Below, one piece after another: positions 20,585-32,807 of a DNA stretch of 64,000 bases. A model generated the notes under the pieces. That model was not told the DNA's origin and ran no database searches. It saw only the letters and a program-made list of their open reading frames with translations. The DNA is from Hysterangium stoloniferum (Eukaryota > Basidiomycota > Agaricomycetes > Hysterangiales > Hysterangiaceae): assembly GCA_015178975.1 (NCBI GenBank), contig WHVD01000009.1, forward strand, positions 682,001-746,000, in the 5' to 3' direction. Position 1 is the stretch's first letter. Each line of letters starts with the position of its first letter. Made by a program: the position numbers and the translations under genes.

Positions 20585-22306
20585 TTGCCTTGTATGCTCT
20601 GAGGAGTGTGGGGGCATTTCAGAGGTCATTGCTATTCAGCCAAGTATCTTCTTTGGGTCTGTATCCTGTCCATTGAACTTGGAAGAGTAATCACTTTCAG
20701 TGTTTTTTGTGACCTACTATCATTTTGACCTCATACTCTTCATCCTGAGTGTTCAATTTTCTCGGGTTTTCAAGTTGAGTCCTTTGTCCAAATTCCTTGG
20801 GAGAGAAGTGATACTTCTTGAGATGCTCTCAGTTGATGACTGGGTGCATCTGGTATTTGGGGGGGATTCTAAGTCAGAAAACTGGAGGGTTGATCTTTTG
20901 TAGAACTTCAAATCTCCCTGTGCCTTTGGATGAGTTTCCATCCAACATCCTTGACTTCAATGAGTTCGAGGGAGTGGGGATTAATCAGGACATGGTCCCC
21001 TTCCATTATTTCCTCTTTTCTTGTGTTATAGCTGCAAGCCTGGGTTTCCTGGGCCAATGCAATTGAATCCCTGGCCACTTGCTGGTGGTTCTCTAATTCA
21101 AGAACCCATTGATCAGCGATTGGGCTATCCAACAGTTTTCTAGGGACTATGGGGTTGTCTCCTCCTAGGCAGTGAGACATTCCCCTGGGTAAATATCCCA
21201 TTAACAGAAAGGCTGGTGTGTAGTTCGTTGAAGTGGGCACTGTCGAATTATATGTGTGAACCACTACTTGAATCCATTTGGACCATTCTTCTTTTGAAGA
21301 GGCACAGTAAGCTCTCAGCATTTGCTCAATGACTGCATTAGTATTTTCAGTTTGACCATCAGTCTGTGGGTGATGTGAAGATGATGCTGCAAGTGTGCTT
21401 CCATACACCTTACAAACTTCTTTCCAAGATTTGCAGGTCCATCTTTTGTCTCAATCACGGAAAGGAGCAGCCACCTTATTGATGAATACATGTATTTGTG
21501 CAAACCCTTCTGCTGATAAACTAGAGGAAGTGGATTCACAAATAATGAAGTGTGTTATATAATTTATCAACTGTGATGAAAATTGCAGAATGAGATCCTT
21601 CCCCAGAGGGGGGCAGCCCAGTTATTAGATCCATTGAGATGACTTCGAAGGGTCTGAGAGGCATGTCAGCAGGTTGAAGTGCTCCTTGTCACACTGTGTG
21701 ATCAACCTTAGTTTTCTGGCATATATCGCAACTGTGAGCATATGCTATGCAATCCTGTAGCATTCTAGGCCAGAAGAAACGATCTTTCATCAACCTGAAG
21801 AATTTCTGTTCTCCCACATGAGCTCCTTTGAAAGGGTTATTGTGTATTAACTTTAGGTTAGTAGTGGTCATATTGTTGGGTCCACAGATTTGACTTTTCC
21901 AGTCCAAATCTCTGAAATACAATAGTTTGCTTTTGCCCACAAAATAATAGGATGGGGTGGAAACTAAGTTTGGAGAGGTAGATTCCATAGCATAATGAAC
22001 CCTGAATGAAGGGTCGTTCAGGTACCCTTCATGAAATCCTTTCCCATAGTCTTTGTTAATTTCCAAAAGTAGCTGAGAGTTCAAGGTCATGAAGTTCTGT
22101 TCATCTGTTTTGTCATCTCTGGGAAGATTATAGGCATCCCATTCAGTTTGGGAAGCATCCTTTCTTGTTATGAAAGGTTCCACTAGCTCACATTGGGTGA
22201 TAAAGATTGCTCTTTCAGCTGGTTTGTTATCCCACAATTTTTCATTGACATTCTTGTCAAGAGAGCTCAATGTTATTGGTGGTAGGTCATCCCTGATAGG
22301 ACTCAT
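20585..22306 (-). pseudogene. Integrase and chromodomain of element J
   Basis: Minus strand. 22306-21689 holds the zinc-binding region (NNPFKGAHVGEQKFFRL, then CDICQKTK). The core follows; 21408-20908 contains HHPQTDGQTENTNAVIEQML with the third catalytic Glu and the DHVLINPHSLELI start of the C-terminal module. 20900-20740 completes that module (HPVIN). 20730-20585 reads as a chromodomain (EEYEVKMIVGHKKH, FQVQWTGYRPKEDTW) with several TGA stops. Many stops and shifts make it inactive. It shares the VLINPHSL segment with element G, so G and J are related lineages. Confidence 0.8.
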
Positions 22307-22374
22307 GAAGTCAGGTATTTGGGGGAGCCTGGATAGAACATTACTGTGGACTTGTCCTGTGTGATGTAAGATTT

Positions 22375-23746
22375 CTAATCCAGGGTATGCAGTGTATACT
22401 GCCCCCCATGTGGCAGTCTATGGTTAGTGTTCTCATATGACCTGGCCCATTGCAAGGCTGCATGATCCATGATGAGGAGTATGTGTTTGCCTTCTATAAA
22501 TGGTTGGAAATGGACTAATCCTTCCTTAGCTGCTAATGCTTCACATTCCATGGCTGAGTAATTACATTCCACTTTCTTGAGTGTGCAACTCCAGTATGCA
22601 ATGACACATTCAATGGTGATGCTAGTGTCATCAAAGTCTGGGGCCCAAGAGTCCGTCCAAGTGATTTCTGGTTCTTTGGTTTTGTAGCAAGTAACAAAGA
22701 CAGGTATTTCTCATGATTGTTCAAAGGCAGCTCTTGCCTGTGCATAAATTTTGGTGTCTCTTAATCCTGTAATACCATTCTCTGGACTTGCTGGAGACAG
22801 CATCCTAGAGTGAAATTGGATGCATCGGTGTACAGATGATAGGGCATTCCACTAATAAGGTGTCCTAAAACTGGGGCAGAACTCAACATGACCTTAATAT
22901 CCTCAAAGGATCTAATGTGTTTGGAATCCCAAGTCCAATGGGGAGACTATCCAAGAGTAGAACAGTATATAAGCCAAAATATATAAGACCATCCCAAGGA
23001 AGACCTGTAGCTCTCCTATCCTAGAGGGCTGGGCTAGTTCCAATATATTTAGCAGCCACCTTTTCTTGATGTGTTGAGAAACCGAGTTGCAATACCTTAT
23101 ATCTGAGTAACAGGATAGAGTTGTACCTGACATAACATTTTTGGGGGAGAGTGTTATGCTGGCCACAATGATGGCTTGTAAGACTAGATCCAAATGTTCC
23201 AGATGATCCTCCCATGTCTTAGAAAAGATCACAATGTCATCAATGTAAACCAGGCAGAAAATCGATAGATATGGCATGAGTATGGCTTGCATAACTCTCT
23301 GAAAAATGGAAGGTCCATTCCTTAATCTGAATGGCATTTTCTTAAATTGCCACAGTCCTCTATGGGATCTGAAAGCGGTTTTTGGTTTATCTTCTTCCAA
23401 CATTTCAAGTTGGGTAAAACCTGCTAACATGTTGAAGGAAGACAAAATGTTGGATCCTGATAAGGCTTGGATTATCTCCAATTGGCAGGGCAATGGGACC
23501 TCATTGGGGATAGTAACACTATGCATTTAGCTTTTGGTAATCAATTACTACTTGAGGTTTCCCATTGTGGTAGATGATGAATGCTGGGGCTCCCCAAGGG
23601 CTCTTGGATGGTTCGATGACTTCTTGCTGAAACCAAGTGTCCATCTGTTCATTGATGACCTTCCTGTTAGTGGGAGAGGTTTGGAACATTGGGATCAAGA
23701 TTGGTTGTGTGCCACTCTGCAATGGAATGCTAACCTTAACATCCAC
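22375..23746 (-). pseudogene. Reverse transcriptase and RNase H of element J
   Basis: Minus strand. 23746-23519 gives the RT N-terminus (EVIEPSKSPWGAPAFIIY, then VIDYQKLNA). 23526-22912 continues with FKKMPFRLRNGPSIFQRVMQ and the active-site block LVYIDDIVIFSKTW (YIDD). 22745-22375 is the RNase H part (AMECEALAAKEGLVHFQPFI, then DHAALQWA). Stops and frameshifts break it. It is Ty3-type. Confidence 0.82.
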
Positions 23747-23755
23747 CTGTCCTAA

Positions 23756-24579
23756 TCATCCATCCACTCCAAAGGCTTGGACATTCTTAGTAAGTATTGA
23801 ACCGAGGTGAGGTGAAATGTCAGCAGGGATATCAGATCCTAGATTAACTAGTTTTTGAAGATCCTCTGAGTGAAGTTTCTCTGTAGTGGTGACTTTGGAG
23901 GTTTTAGGCCCTGCTGGGTTGAAATTGTCTACTGCTTTTTGCTCAAGGGATGGCTTGAATGACTGGGGATTAAGGATACATTTCTCCTTGATTGTTGACA
24001 GACTCTTGATGAGATGGGTGATTTTTGCCCCCATTGATTGCATAATCTCTTTTTCAGCTGGGGACTTAGGTTTCTGGGCCCACTTGTTGGTAGCATGAAT
24101 TAATCCAATAGTTTCTCCCCTTCTAATGATCTGGGGTGTCAGAGAGGGATTGACAAGGGGTATAATATCCCTTTCTCTAGAGATTGCAGTAGTAGGGGTA
24201 TAGTTCCATCCTCACTTTGTAGAATAATTCCTTCAACAATCCATTCATCACCAGTAAGATCTCTAATGTAAACAGGTATTAATCTTGCCAATTCAGGCTT
24301 GATGGTACAGTCCTCTGAAGCTTGTGTGACTCTTTCAGTACACACTCCTTTGTCCAGTTTAGAAGTTAACTCAGGTGGGTTCTTTGGATCGTTCCTCAAG
24401 GGGCACTTTACTGATTGAAAAGGTTAATGGTTGAGATTACTTCAAGAAACTGGCTGAGATAATGGGGAGAATCAATCTGGATTCCAATGGTTGGTCTCTC
24501 AATGTTCTGATTTCATAATTGACATGGAAATCCTCTCCCAGAAGTATTGGTACAGTCATTCCCCTGATGATGTAGGTTT
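23756..24579 (-). pseudogene. Protease end and protease-RT linker of element J
   Basis: Minus strand, between RT and the insertion point of element H. It starts with the protease C-terminal motif MTVPILLGEDF (near 24560), cut from its active-site half by element H and continuing at 33724. The linker (24399-23756) has segments such as PELARLIPVYIRDL and GETIGLIHATNKW with few stops. Confidence 0.72.
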
Positions 24580-25308
24580 TGTTAAGGGTCATGCAAGGCT
24601 TAATGGAGGGTTTCCAGAGAAACCCATGGGAACTCCAGTAGGACTCAGCTTCAGCTTATAGGCTGCACCCTTGTGAGATTGTCATGTCCAACTTCAGACG
24701 GGCAGATGGGAAACCCAGGGAGTCTGGTGTGAATGATAGGTCAGAGGTTGATAGGTCAGAGAATGATATCAAAGGACCTGTCAGAAAGCTGCAGGCTCCG
24801 ATGAGGTCGAGCATTTGAGAGATGGAGTGGGTATGTAAAGTAACTGAAGGGGTTTTAGTCTGAAAACTTAGTTGATCTTCTGACTGGATTGTATGTACAA
24901 CATTAGCTAGTTTATATAGACTGCAGAATGTATGCAATACCAAATCTGGTAATAATGAGATCCAAACAAGTAATCATGAAACAAGATAAGTAAACACCAA
25001 ATTTGGTGTTAGGACAGGTCATTTGACCATAATGGGAATGGGGCTCAATTAGAGAGCTGACAGGTTTTCTGAGTGGAGTCTAGTTGACTGATGTGTGGGA
25101 CAGGGTTGGGGGATATATAGACAGGGATGATGTGTGTGGGGTCTGGGTGGGTATTCTGGTGACTGGTACATGAGATAACGAAGGTCAGGCATGGACAGGT
25201 CTGATGTCTGGGTTCTGGTGGGTATTCAGGTAAACTAATAACTGGTGCGTAAAGGGTGCAGGTGCATATAGAGTAGTTCCTGGAGTCTGGTGGGTTCCAG
25301 TTGTAACA
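24580..25308 (-). repeat. 3' LTR of element H (729 bp)
   Basis: Plus-strand reading TGTTAAGGG...GTTGTAACA. The U5 motif is at 24641-24673 and a U5 hairpin with arms GGGTTTC and GAAACCC at 24609-24626. The inner neighbour (25309-25322) is GTACCCTCCCTTTA, the complement of the polypurine tract. It has two units of the 15-bp repeat that is expanded in the 5' LTR. Confidence 0.85.
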
Positions 25309-25518
25309 GTACCCTCCCTTTATGCCAAAGTCCCAAAGAGGCTCTAGAACTTGATAAAGTTTGTCGGTTACACACATGTGTCAGAGAGTCATGTCAGTTA
25401 CATGTATGTGTCAAAGAGTCATGTGATCTGGAAAGTAAGGTTCAGACACAATGAGCCTATATAAAAATTCGAAATAATAAAATTTCTTCTTCTTTTTATA
25501 CCTCATCATCTCTTTGTC

Positions 25519-26463
25519 ATGGGTCCAAAACCGATGCCTCGCAGGCCAATCCCCAGTGCCAGGCCCTCCACGGGCTCCCTATATCAGGCTCCACTCACTG
25601 CTGCCAAAATCCTGGCACAGCAGGAGGAGCAGTGTCAACAAAGGGAGGAAGTGGAGAAAAAGGCCAAAGAGGCCAAGCAGGATTGTTGTGGAGAAGGAGG
25701 CCGAGGAGCAGAGAAAGAGAGATGAGGAGGAGGCAGTGTGGGTTGCTGTGGAGCAGGCCAAAGCAGCCACAGAGAGAGCCACAGTTGCTGTAGGGAAGGT
25801 AAGTCCAAAAGATTTCACATAGTAGTCCTTGCCAACTTCTGGTTTCTAGTGCAAGGCAGTAGAAGTGGAGTCGGAGTCCAAGGGAGAGGCTGGGAGCCCT
25901 CAAAAGGTAAGCAGCAGGTCCACAGAGATGTCCAAATATTAACCACTCTAGCAGAAAACAAGGAAAATGGCTCCAGTCCACTTGGAGGCAAAGAACAATC
26001 TGCAGTGCTCTGGTTGTAATGACCAGAACACTGACTGTCATTGGAAGTCTGGGTGGGGACTGGGCTGTTGGCCATGTGTGCACCTCAAAGTGAGGTGCTC
26101 ACTGGTTCACGAGCCCATGGGTCTGTGGCACCAGAAGCGGGGGGTTCAGACAGGGCTGCGGGCTTGGAGGAGGTCTTGGGGTGGATAGCTGTGGGTATAG
26201 AGGCCCAAAACCAGTTGCTTGAAGAGGGCAACTGGATGCAGGGGACCATGGTGGAAATGCTCCAAAAACTCTGCAGGGAGTTCTGGGGATTCTTGGTGGA
26301 ATATGGTGGGTATGTGTATGTAGAACTGCAGATCTGGAGTTCTGAGGAGCCTGGTGAGGATGAGGATGGGGTCCCCAAGGAGGTGGCGGAAATCCACAAG
26401 GAGGGTAAAGAAGTTGGGCAGAAACATAGCCCCATAAATGTAGATTATAACCTGCCCACTTGA
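25519..26463 (+). pseudogene. Antisense accessory gene of element H, Zn2Cys6-like
   Basis: It runs opposite to pol between the 3' LTR and the chromodomain. A TATA-like CTATATAAAAA is at 25463-25473, and ATG 25519 starts MGPKPMPRRPIPSARPSTG, followed by a Glu/Lys/Gln-rich coiled coil (shift of frame near 25680). Introns are 25799-25849 (GTAAGT...TTCTAG) and 25907-25951 (GTAAGC...CTCTAG); both exon joins keep frame. Exon 3 holds six cysteines at 26006-26098 spaced C-x2-C-x6-C-x9-C-x2-C-x6-C, the classical fungal Zn2Cys6 binuclear cluster spacing, after a KTRK basic stretch. Just past the last Cys a one-base shift leads to a coiled-coil tail (LEEVLGWIAVGIEAQNQLLE) ending at 26463, overlapping the chromodomain on the other strand. 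Likely once a DNA-binding protein; now broken by two frameshifts. Confidence 0.65.
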
Positions 26464-28368
26464 CCAAGTAAAGCAGTTTACAAGTGCATCAACACTTATC
26501 TATTTTTGAATCTAAAATTTGTGAGATTTCAAACTCAGGTTCTCCATCAATAATGACCAGAGGAGGCAGAGATTGCATGCGATCTGGGATAGTGTTAGCA
26601 TTACACAGTTCTAGCATAGAAACATGAAATACTGGGTGTACCATGCACATGCTATCTGGAAGCCATAGGGTCCATGAATCTGAACCTACTTGTGCTATTA
26701 ATTCAAATGGACCTAAATATTTTCAGTGAGTTTCTTTGAAGGATGGGTAGTCCAAAAGAATTGAGCTTTGACAAAAACATGATCACCAATTTTGAAGTTC
26801 AGTGGTGGAATCCAGTTTTTGTCCACTGAATGCTGATATTGCTCTTGGGCAGACAGTATTGCAGTCTGGAGTTCCTTGTGGAGCTTGTGGAGGTCTGTGA
26901 CGAACTCTTGAGTGTGGGCAGAGGCAAGATTCCATTCTGGGTGTACTGTAATATTTGGATTGTACACTTTATTTGCAAAGAACAGAGAAATGCCAGTAGT
27001 GGCTGAGGGTGCATTGTTGTAAGCAAATTCTGCAAGTGGTAACAGGGATTTCCAATTGTCCTGTTGATAGTTGCAATACACACAGAGATATTGTTCCAAT
27101 GTCTGATTGATGTGCTTGGTTTGTCTGTCAGCTTCCAGGTGATATCCAGATGTGAAGTGTAATTTCATGTCCAAGGATTTCCCAAGGGATCTAAAGAAGT
27201 GAGATACAAACTCTGATCCTCAATTGGAAGTTACATGGGATGGAACTCTGTGCTTGGAAAATATATTGATAATAAAAAGTTCCACTAACTGTACGGACGT
27301 GATGGTATCATGCATGGGAATGAATATACCTTGTTTTGAGAATCTGTCAACAACAACTAGAATGGTGGAAAAGCCTTCAGAGTCCAGTAGGTGTGAGAGG
27401 TATGGCAAAATACACTCAGGAAATATAGTTGGATTAGCTCTTACTATATTTCCTTTATTATTTCTATTTTCTCTCTTTTATTATATCTATAATTAGTTTG
27501 ACGGCCTATGTATGCGGTACATCGACTCTTGTGGGCGCACACACGCCAGACTTATGTATTCTAGCGCCCATAGTTTAGAACTCAGACACTTTTTACACCG
27601 CAACCACGACTTACCCAGACACCCATTAGTGTCCTGTAAGTTGTGATTGGTGTATCGTCTCGACCATCACAGACGGGCTTTAGCTATCTACTCTATCAGA
27701 GTTTCGAACTGTACCAGTCGGAACTCAATCCTTATTGCAACTCGCGTGGACCACATCCACGCTATTCTATTATTTGACTCTCTAGTACTCTACTTTACTC
27801 TCAAGCAGTCGTTCAGAATCGCACTTGACAGTCAATTCTACTTATTCATTTTAGCTCTCTACCTTATTCTAGATAGCTACTTCCTTCTACCGTATTGAAC
27901 TAAGTAGTCAATACGCGTTCATTCTGTATTAGACTTCGACAGTCAATACATCTTAGTGTTGTACCTAAACGGTCGATATTCTTCGTATATAGAACGGTTA
28001 GAACTTCCACTACTCTTCACAGTACATAGGTGTTCAATGAAATCCATAGAGATGGAATTCCACAGATGTTCCAGTACCGGGAGTTGTTTCAGAAGGCCAT
28101 ATGGCTTATGACACTGTGATTTAGAGTGTGGATGAGTAATGCAAGATTTACAATAGTGCTTAACAAAGTCTCAGAGTCCGGGCCAAGTGTATTCTCTTCT
28201 TATTAATGATAGAGTTTTGTTGAACCCAAAATGTCCCAAGAGTGGATGGTCATGTTTGTACTGGAGGATCCTGAGGCAGAGGCCAGCAGAGTCCGGTCCA
28301 TATTTGTGATTGTCAAGTCTAATGAAACCATGCTGGTCAAGAGACCACTGGGGTTGACCAGGGTCCAT
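26440..28368 (-). pseudogene. Integrase and chromodomain of element H
   Basis: Minus strand. 28368-28171 is the zinc-binding region (HPLLGHFGFNKTLSLI). SMDFIEHL at 28060-28030 joins LLDSEGFSTILVVVDRFSK at 27393-27330 once LTR L1 is removed. IFSKHRVPSHVTSN and NSDPSSYFFRSLG-like residues follow; the catalytic SDRG site is mutated to SN. 27174-26713 contains FTSGYHLEADRQTKHINQTLEQYL, where the third catalytic Glu is replaced. 26580-26440 is a chromodomain (EPEFEISQILDSKID, LLYLVKWAGYN) with a stop inside. The 3' end overlaps the antisense gene tail-to-tail. Confidence 0.8.
27392..28021. mobile_element. Solo LTR L1 in the integrase of H
   Basis: TGTGAGAGG...CTCTTCACA, 630 bp, related to family E at its right end and to L2-L4. 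The left flank is GTAGG; the right flank reads GTACATAGG, which fits GTAGG with a 4-bp insertion. Removing it restores the integrase reading. It is CpG-rich while the host element H is CpG-poor, so it is the younger insertion. Confidence 0.75.
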
Positions 28369-28439
28369 GGGGTTGTCAAGGTGTGCTTTAGTTATTGGGT
28401 CCAGTGGAATTGCCGATAGAATATCTTAATGTAACTTCT

Positions 28440-29890
28440 CAATATCCATAATAATAATTCCACAGATGATGGGATGGATGAGGAAAGTCGCATGGACTGA
28501 TGTGGTAAGCTGCTGATTCATGAAAATGGGTTTCAAGTTGTGTGGGTTTACTGTGGCATAGTCATTGCTTTCCTCTTTATGATAGACATCCCATCATCTA
28601 GTTAAAGCATTGGGTTTGCCACCAAGGCAACTGGGTCAAAAATGGATAATCATAGTAAAGGATAACAGGTATTCAGACCAGCAGGCCTGCTGGTGGGTCA
28701 ACAGTTTCATGGTAGAAAAGTATTCCAGGTTCTTGTGATCTGTTACAACATCAATCGGAATTCCTGAGCCATCCAAATAGTGTCGCCATGATTTGAAAGC
28801 TGCAAAAATTGCTAGAGTTCCTTGTCATGAATGTTGTAATTGAGATCTGTACTGGTGAAAGTCTGGGACAGAAAAGCCACATGGTGGACTTCTCTGTCAG
28901 AGTCCTGGATAGACAGAATGGCTCCCAGTGCATAGTCTGAGGTGTCCATCTCAACAATGAGCGGAAAGTCCAGTTTCCAATGCAAAAGAATTGGAGCTGA
29001 AGAAAAAGAATCTTTTAAAAGATTGAAAGCTTTTTGACATTTATCATTAAAATTCTATGGAGTATCCTTGTATGTAAGACAAGTAAGAGGGACTGTGATT
29101 TCAGAATATCCACAGATAAACTGTTCGTAAAAATTGGCAAAGCTGAGGAAAGATTGTATATCTTTGACTTTTCTGGGTTCCAGCCAATCTTGGATGACTT
29201 GTACTTTGGTTTCATCCATACGGAGTCTGTCAGGTCCCATTATGAAACCTAGATATTCCACAGAGTCCATGTCAAAAGTACATGTTTTACCATTTACAAA
29301 TAAACCATGTTGTCTGAGTCTCCGGAGAACTTCACAGACTTGCTTGTCATGTATGTATCCCTGGGTCCTCAGAGTATAAGAATGTCATCCAAGTAAACAA
29401 TGACGCATACATCAAGCATGTCAGCAAAAATGTTGTTAATAAAATATGGAAAAACAGACGGAGCATTGGTGAGCCCAAAGGGCATCACCAACCACTCAAA
29501 GGCCCTATAATGGGTTCTGAAAGTGGTTTCTCACTCATCTCCCATGGAGATCCAGACCAAATGGTAGGCACATTTAAGGTCTATTTTGGTATAAATCAGG
29601 GCATTCTGTGGAGCATTGAGCAGGTCAGATATAAGTGGGAGTGGATACTTATCCTTTTTTGTGACAGCATTGAGTCCTCTGAAATCAACACATAGTCTGA
29701 GGGATCCATCCTTCTTCTTGACAACCAGAACTGGTGCTCCAAAAGGAGACTTCAAGGGTCTGATAAAACCTATGGACAAATGTTTGTCCAGGAAATCCCA
29801 GATTGTGGAAAGTTCTGTGGAGGAAAGCAGGTAGATATGTCAGGGGTGGCTGGGTGCCTTCTTCAAGGTCGATTTTTAAGTCATACTCTC
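28440..29890 (-). pseudogene. Reverse transcriptase and RNase H of element H
   Basis: Minus strand. 29779-29531 gives RT block GFIRPLKSPFGAPVLVVKKK and LRLCVDFRGLNAVTKKDKYP. 29480-29380 contains [14 protein letters not shown] and the YLDD catalytic block. 29270-29055 is the RT tail (VEYLGFIMGPDRLRMDETKV). 28957-28751 and neighbours are RNase H (DTSDYALGAIL). Frameshifts and stops are frequent. Confidence 0.8.
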
Positions 29891-29896
29891 TGTGGG

Positions 29897-30719
29897 TGTT
29901 AGGATATGTACAGGGTGGGTCTCCGGAGAAACCTGCGGGATATCCAGTAGGACTTGGCTTCAGCTTATAGGCTGTGCCCTCGCTAGATCGTGTTGTCCAA
30001 TTTCAGACAGGCGGACGGGAATCCCGGGGAGTCTGGGTGGGGGTCGTGGGTCAAGGGGTCGTGGGTCGTGGGTCGTGGGTCATGAGTCGAGATACATAGG
30101 TGAGAGAGATAGATGCGCCGGAGCCCATGGGCTCTGACTAGTGTGAGTGGTATAATTCAAGTAGGAGTTTAGAGCGGAAAATGTATTAGATTACTGGGGG
30201 GAATCTAAGCCAATTTTCTGACTGGATTGTATGTACAACATCTGCCAGTTTAAATAGACCGTGGAGTGAATGTCATACCGAATCCAGTAATGATGAAATG
30301 AAATGAGCAAAACATAAAACGGGAATAGTAAACACCAAATTGGGGTTAGGAATGGGATGGAACGGAGCGGAGTCTGAATAGTGACAAATCATAAACCATA
30401 ACGGGAAATGGAGCGGGAGCAGAGTCCGAATTGTGACAGGTCATTTGACTAAAATGGGAACGGGGCTCTGTTAGAGAGGTGATGGGTTTTCTGAGTGGGG
30501 TCCGGTGACTCACACATGGGATGAGGTCAGAAATAGACAGAGATGGAGTCCAGTGGGTTTTCTGGTGACTGAAACACAACGTAACGAAGATGAATGTAGA
30601 TGAGTCTGATATACGGAGTCCAGTGGGAATTCTGATGAACTGATAATGGGTGCATATAGGGTGCGGGTGCGTATATGTAAGTTAGTGCCTGGAGTCCGGT
30701 GGAATTTCCGGTCGTAACA
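29897..30719 (-). mobile_element. Solo LTR B4 in element H
   Basis: 823 bp, TGTTAGGATA...GTCGTAACA with the perfect duplication GTGGG at 29892-29896 and 30720-30724. U5 motif at 29950-29982. It sits in the spacer between protease and RT of H. Confidence 0.9.
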
Positions 30720-31099
30720 GTGGGGCAGAAGCCAGTCAGCTTTATGCTTACTGAAAATGTCCATGAAATCATGGTATTTCTCCAGGACACCTTCGAGATC
30801 AGCAATTTGCTCAGATGCTGGAGGTGAAAAACGACCAGTTGCTTCATCAATTTTCAAGTTGATAGTGAACACCTGGGATCCATCCATTTTTGTAACCCTA
30901 ATAAACACTGCAGCATTAATAAGAGAAATAGATGGAGGTGCTGTGGGTTCTGGGGAGGACAAGGGTATTGTAGGGATCACAGGGGCCACCGAGGCCGCAG
31001 GTGCTGGGAAGGCCATAGGTGCCATGGAGGCTGTGTCAGGTACAGTTATCTTAGGGGTTGTGGGTGTCCAGAAAGTTATACTGTTTTATACCCAGTCAA

Positions 31100-32560
31100 T
31101 CAATGGATTGTATCAGGTAAGCCAGTTATGTCCTAGGACAACTGAGCAACTTGAGTCTAACTGGGTCACATAGAAAGTGACCAACTGAGATGTTCCACAC
31201 AGGAACTGGATGGATAAATCATAAGCTTGGGTGATAACTGAATTGCTTGTGCCATTGAAAAGTTGGAGTCTGACTGGATTTATCAGATAAGTTGACAACA
31301 AATTTTTTGTGTGAATTTTGTATCTAAAAAACAATGAGTTGAGCCAGAATCTATGAGTGCTGAAAAAATGAATTTCGGGATCATATTAGACATAATTTTA
31401 ATAAAAAATGAGTGAGAGTTCAAAAGAGCAGATGCATTGAGATGGGTAAACTCATGAGTGCACAGAGAGGTAACACAATTCCCAACCTGTGTGGAGTCCG
31501 TGGGGTTGCATAATCTTTTTTCGAGATGGAAGCTGGTTTGTCCTTCAATGAGGAGTCTGTGGAGGAAGTCTTGGCTGTTTGACCTTTTACAGAGTTTGCT
31601 TTTGCCAATGGACATTCTGGAACTTGATGACTGGGTTTTCTGCACAAGAGACAAAGGCTGTTGTCCATACCCCACTGCCTTTCCTGTGAGGTAAGTTTGC
31701 CATCAGGTCCAAGCTTCCCTGTAAGGTCAGGTTTTCTGGTTTGCTTGCCAGACTGCTGACCTTTGTTGTTGTTGTTGTTGTTGTTGGAAGACTTTTTATT
31801 ATTCTTCCAATCAGATTGCATCGAGTTTTGGTTGCTGGTGGTGGGGTGTTGTTGTTGGGTTTGTTGGCTGTGGACTTGGTGACCTTGTCCATGGAGGTCT
31901 TGTGGGCAACTTCCACATGACGCTCCCAATAGCATGCATCCACATTTTGAGCCTTGAGGTGCATATGGGACAGTGTTTTTGGCTTGCCATCTTCTCCTTT
32001 TGAGACTTCCTCCTTAAGGTGGGAGGGCAGACCGGCATAGAATTGGTGGTGGAGAGTGGGGTCACCCCATTGACAATGCACTGCAAGATTATTGAATTGG
32101 ACAATGTAGTCCATGATGCACTGGCTGTCCTTCATATGAAGATTGGTGAGGCTATTCTTGGCTTCTCCAGTCAGGTCATATGGGCCAAAGTTTGTTTCCA
32201 GTCCTTCCACAAATGCATTCCAGTCTTCAAGCCAGAGTGGCTCTTCCTCAGAAAGTCCACTAAAAGCTGGTTCGAACCATTTCAACATGGATCCTGAAAG
32301 GTATGAGAGGCATAATTGACTTTTTGGGAGTCCATGGAGAATGTGATGGATCAATCATGGAAATTGAAGTGACATTGGATGAGGAAGGTGGAAGGTTTGT
32401 TGGGGTTGGAACCCATGAAGGGTTCCAGAGTGTTGACTTTTGACTGTGGAGGTTCTGGATCCTTCTTTTTGCCTTCTCTGAGCATGTGATTCATCAATCT
32501 TTCTAAAGTGATTGCTAACAACTTGGAAGTGGGATTTGCAAGTGGCAGTCAATCATTAGA
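31100..32560 (-). pseudogene. Gag and protease of element H
   Basis: Minus strand. Gag core is 32480-31960 (KVNYASHTFQ, LVDFL, and in a second frame LKWFEPAFSGLSEEEPLWLE and FNNLAVHCQWGDPTLHHQFY). An Asn/Gln/Thr-rich stretch comes from CAA repeats near 31750-31860. The zinc knuckle (CLLCRKPSHQVPEC) lies near 31640. The retropepsin is at 31400-31120 with ALIDSGSTHCFLDTKF and SSCSVVLGHNWL. At least three frameshifts are present. The stretch 30720-31100 is the Pro/Ala-rich protease-RT spacer; 32560-32807 is the decayed Gag N-terminus and leader. Confidence 0.78.
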
Positions 32561-32807
32561 TGGGGAATTTTCAACACCTTTGCCCTTGTTGGGGGCTACA
32601 GACTTGTCCTCATGCTCAGATTTGTCCAGGTTTTCTGGGATTCTTTGATACAGGCTTCTTCTGTGGCATCCAGCTGGTTAGTGAGTGTCTGGCTGGTATA
32701 CAAAGTAAGTGGGGAATGAAGAGTTGAGGTCCAGGTAATGATTCCTGTACATGTGCTTTTCTTCTTGGTCGCATATTGACAATCTGCGAGTCTTGGCCAG
32801 AAAATAC

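Noticed and set aside
27392-28032. A 6-bp target duplication TAGGTG for L1 (element 27394-28026)
   Set aside because: The L family ends (TGTGAG...TTCACA) fit better with GTAGG and a small later insertion at the right flank.
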